The notes below the pieces were generated by a model, which was not told the DNA's origin, ran no database searches, and was given only the letters and a program-made list of their open reading frames with translations. The position numbers and the translations under genes are program-made. Of a stretch of DNA of 64,000 nt, positions 61,675 to 64,000 are shown in pieces; the stretch's first letter is position 1; the number at the start of each line of letters is the position of its first letter. The DNA is from Marchantia polymorpha subsp. ruderalis (taxonomy: Eukaryota > Streptophyta > Marchantiopsida > Marchantiales > Marchantiaceae): contig AP031351.1 of assembly GCA_037833965.1 (NCBI GenBank), positions 29,214,501 through 29,278,500 on the forward strand. Direction: 5' to 3'.

Positions 61675-63999
61675 TCAATCTGTATCAGAGTGAATCATCG
61701 CATCCGCATCTCTCTGTGCAGCCGCAGCTGCCTCCGTATCACATTCCTCCTCTCCAAGAGGTTCATGTAAGTGGAGATGATCTGAAACCCATGCAGCAGT
61801 CGAACCGACTCTCTCCCATGCAACAGAATGAATATTGCGTGGGTCCTCACAAGTGGGATGAAGAGAGCATGGAAGCTCTAGAAACGGTACTGAGCTTTCC
61901 TCCCTAATGGAATTACCCAATACACTAACAAGGACACAAGGGCTACTCAAAGAGCTGCTTTTACAATACATGAGCTCGGTCCTGCCACCTGAATAGATTG
62001 CAGATGGTTCTCCCATCTCGTCGGAAGAATTCATCTCCAGTCCTATACCACTCTCAAATCCCTCCTGATCAGCTCCAAAGGGCGATTCATTATCATATCC
62101 TAAGAGTGCTAGCTCTCCAAATTCGGGATTCTCTTTCCTGGGCTTCTTCCATCTTTTCGTTGACGAAGTACCATCGTCTTCGAAATCGTCTTCCTGTCTC
62201 TCTGTGTGTAAGTACATCCATAATTTCCTTTCCCCATCAAATTTGACACATGGGTCTCTCTCGTAGTGTAAACGATCAAGGGCCCCACTGACCACTTGAT
62301 TTACCTGTAAATCAGATACATCCTCTACAATGTACTGGGAGTCACGAATTAGTGTGCAGACATCTGCCCGGGTGCCAACACTTCCAGGGAGCCTGGCAGC
62401 AGCATCTCTCACGAGACAAAGGATGGTTACATGAGGTGGCCGATCGGGTTTGAGCATGAAGTGATCTCGGGCCTTGGATGTAGGCTTACCACCTCCCCTT
62501 CTCAGTGGAGAGACGACAGACTTTCGACCATCAGCGGTAGTATAAGCGAAGGCTCTATCGGGCAGAGTATACCGAAGAATCTCTTCTCTTCGGAAATAAG
62601 CCCTCATGTCATCGGAACTGGCTGTGATCGTCATTAGGCTTTTTTGAGCTCTCAGGTCCCTAAATCTTTCTTTCTCATCAAGAGATATCAGGGCTGGTGG
62701 TGTTGGTGGTAGCGGCAATTGGACTATTTGTTGAAGCGTTTCTTGACCATGCTTGAGCCAAGCTGCAAACGCCTCTTCCATCTTGGTAAGCGTCTTCTGT
62801 GAAACTCCCCACGCTTCTGATGTGACCAGCACCTCATGTGGAGGATCAAAGGATGAGGCCAGGAGCACTGGCCCGACCCACGACCATGTCCTCGAAACTT
62901 TGTCAAAATTTGCTAAAGGCTTCCAGCCTTTCGACCCGGGGCGAGCTGCTTTTGAAGAAAAAACCTTCAATGCTCCACGAACCAAATTACTCAGCGGTTC
63001 TTCAGTTTCTAAAATTCTAAAATCCCCGGGATTATTTTGTACCCTTAGCACAATTTCAGCCAATGATATCCCTTGGGTTCTTGTCTCTCCGTCTAATTCA
63101 GAAACTCCTACCAGATTTGGTAAATCATCATCAAATACACCTGAAAGTTCCGGACTTCTTCTGCGACCTTCTATGTCAAAATCGTCTACAAGATGTGAGA
63201 CCCCATCACCAAATACACCTGGGGAGTGGTCACTGTGCTCCAAAGATAAATCATGATAGTGACCAAGAAAAACTTTCTCATAACCAAAAGCTCCATCAGG
63301 AGCTCCATTCTGATTATGGAATTCAGTATTTATATCTCCACATGGAAGTGTCAACGCCATACGAACAGCTGACAACAAATGTGTGACAGAGAAAGAAAAG
63401 GTTGAGGCGATGGATGGCACACTCAGGGTAGATAGCTTTTTAGAACACTTAACTGAAGCTCCTCTCTCTCCAGCAAGATCCTCAGGAGTAGTTTCCCGTG
63501 GTGAGGCCTCCCTCTTCGTTTCCTTTGCTTTCTTCTTGGACTTTCTCTTTGGGATCTTGAGTACATCGTCATCCCTTAAATCCATGTGCTCTCGACCATT
63601 ATGGCTTTCGTCCTGCCTCGTTTCAATCATCAGCCGTCTATCCTCTACATGCTCGAAATCATCGTCCTCGTCCACGAACTTCTTATGCTCCTCAACAGGT
63701 TTCTTCCGTGATGCCTTCTTCTTGACAAGAGAGAGCTTTCTCTCCTCTTCTACAAATTTCTCTTCTTCGTTGTCTTGCGCTTCCTCAAAAGCCCGATAAA
63801 ACGTCTTGGGGAAGGATTTCACCTTCTTTCGACTCTCTTGTGGGGGGGTCCTTTTCCGTGGGTGGGCCTCGTGAGGAGGAGTCTCTGCTACATACAGTGT
63901 CTGCGGTTCACTCTGCTTATCTGCAAAAATTTCCTGATCATCTACTCGTTTCTTCCTCTTTCTATCCCCTCCTAAACTCCGTTTCTTCTCATCACTCAT
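61675..63999 (-). CDS. NFRKB / INO80 complex subunit G homologue, C-terminal part
   Basis: NFRKB is a subunit of the INO80 nucleosome-remodelling complex in the nucleus; its N-terminal region contacts the deubiquitinase UCH37 in animals. This single open stretch of 774 codons runs to TGA-side stop 61675 and meets the right edge at an ATG, but plant homologues carry several hundred more residues upstream, so the ATG is probably internal. Residues 1-200 are Lys/Glu-rich with nuclear-localisation-like clusters. The family-specific block LAEIVLRVQNNPGDFRILET begins at about 311. The block QETLQQIVQLP, EKERFRDLRAQKSLMTI follows. Residues about 520-600 match the winged-helix domain (PPHVTILCLVRDAAARLPGS, GTRADVCTLIRDSQYIVEDV, LDRLHYERDPCVKFDGERKL). 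The acidic segment EDDFEDDGTSSTKRWKKPRK follows, then a variable tail. No break is seen. Confidence 0.93.
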   Translation of the reverse strand: MSDEKKRSLGGDRKRKKRVDDQEIFADKQSEPQTLYVAETPPHEAHPRKRTPPQESRKKVKSFPKTFYRAFEEAQDNEEEKFVEEERKLSLVKKKASRKKPVEEHKKFVDEDDDFEHVEDRRLMIETRQDESHNGREHMDLRDDDVLKIPKRKSKKKAKETKREASPRETTPEDLAGERGASVKCSKKLSTLSVPSIASTFSFSVTHLLSAVRMALTLPCGDINTEFHNQNGAPDGAFGYEKVFLGHYHDLSLEHSDHSPGVFGDGVSHLVDDFDIEGRRRSPELSGVFDDDLPNLVGVSELDGETRTQGISLAEIVLRVQNNPGDFRILETEEPLSNLVRGALKVFSSKAARPGSKGWKPLANFDKVSRTWSWVGPVLLASSFDPPHEVLVTSEAWGVSQKTLTKMEEAFAAWLKHGQETLQQIVQLPLPPTPPALISLDEKERFRDLRAQKSLMTITASSDDMRAYFRREEILRYTLPDRAFAYTTADGRKSVVSPLRRGGGKPTSKARDHFMLKPDRPPHVTILCLVRDAAARLPGSVGTRADVCTLIRDSQYIVEDVSDLQVNQVVSGALDRLHYERDPCVKFDGERKLWMYLHTERQEDDFEDDGTSSTKRWKKPRKENPEFGELALLGYDNESPFGADQEGFESGIGLEMNSSDEMGEPSAIYSGGRTELMYCKSSSLSSPCVLVSVLGNSIREESSVPFLELPCSLHPTCEDPRNIHSVAWERVGSTAAWVSDHLHLHEPLGEEECDTEAAAAAQRDADAMIHSDTD

Positions 64000-64000
64000 G

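Noticed and set aside
1-64000. CRISPR arrays, bacterial operons or a phage-type defence system
   Set aside because: The genes have spliceosomal introns and plant families, and no spaced direct repeats of CRISPR type were seen.

Overview
This window is nuclear DNA of a land plant. The genes have GT-AG introns, and their products are plant-type: homomeric acetyl-CoA carboxylase, an mTERF protein, a trichome-birefringence-like O-acetyltransferase, phosphatase PP7 with its plant-type insert, and a plant NFRKB/INO80G. Compact genes, several with no intron or one, alternate with very AT-rich repeat-filled deserts. CT-rich leaders also occur. That pattern would fit a bryophyte, possibly a liverwort, but the species is an inference that the sequence does not settle.

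Layout. 1-7888 (+): the last 15 exons of a homomeric acetyl-CoA carboxylase, from the biotin-carrier domain to the stop codon. 10277-12609 (+): a two-exon UVSSA-like transcription-coupled repair factor. 14756-16417 (-): a single-exon mTERF protein. 17300-27900: AT-rich desert holding the 3' end of a Copia retrotransposon with its LTR, a 35-bp minisatellite grown out of the Copia coding end, a decayed RelA/SpoT-homologue fragment, and other broken ORFs. 27935-29044 (-): intronless tubulin-folding cofactor C. 30528-33029 (-): five-exon PP7 phosphatase. 36274-39073 (-): three-exon TBL/PMR5-family protein. 39074-44270: no gene seen. 44270-45710 (-): truncated Ty3/gypsy pol with three in-frame amber stops. 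45711-52900: AT-rich desert with a decayed pogo/Tigger-like transposase at 49926-51368 (-). 53212-53979 (-): a small SAP-domain protein of unknown role. 54300-60100: AT-rich desert with hairpins. 61675-63999 (-): the C-terminal 774 residues of an NFRKB/INO80G-like chromatin-remodelling subunit, running off the right edge.

The genes are unrelated housekeeping genes (fatty-acid precursor synthesis, DNA repair, organelle gene expression, tubulin folding, signalling, wall acetylation, chromatin). Nothing indicates a cluster or a joint pathway. I found no convincing new biological system. The most informative observations are the decayed transposons and pseudogenes, the minisatellite seeded inside Copia coding sequence, the all-amber decay of the gypsy fragment, the unusually long N-terminal region of the TBL protein, and several hairpins and low-complexity tracts.
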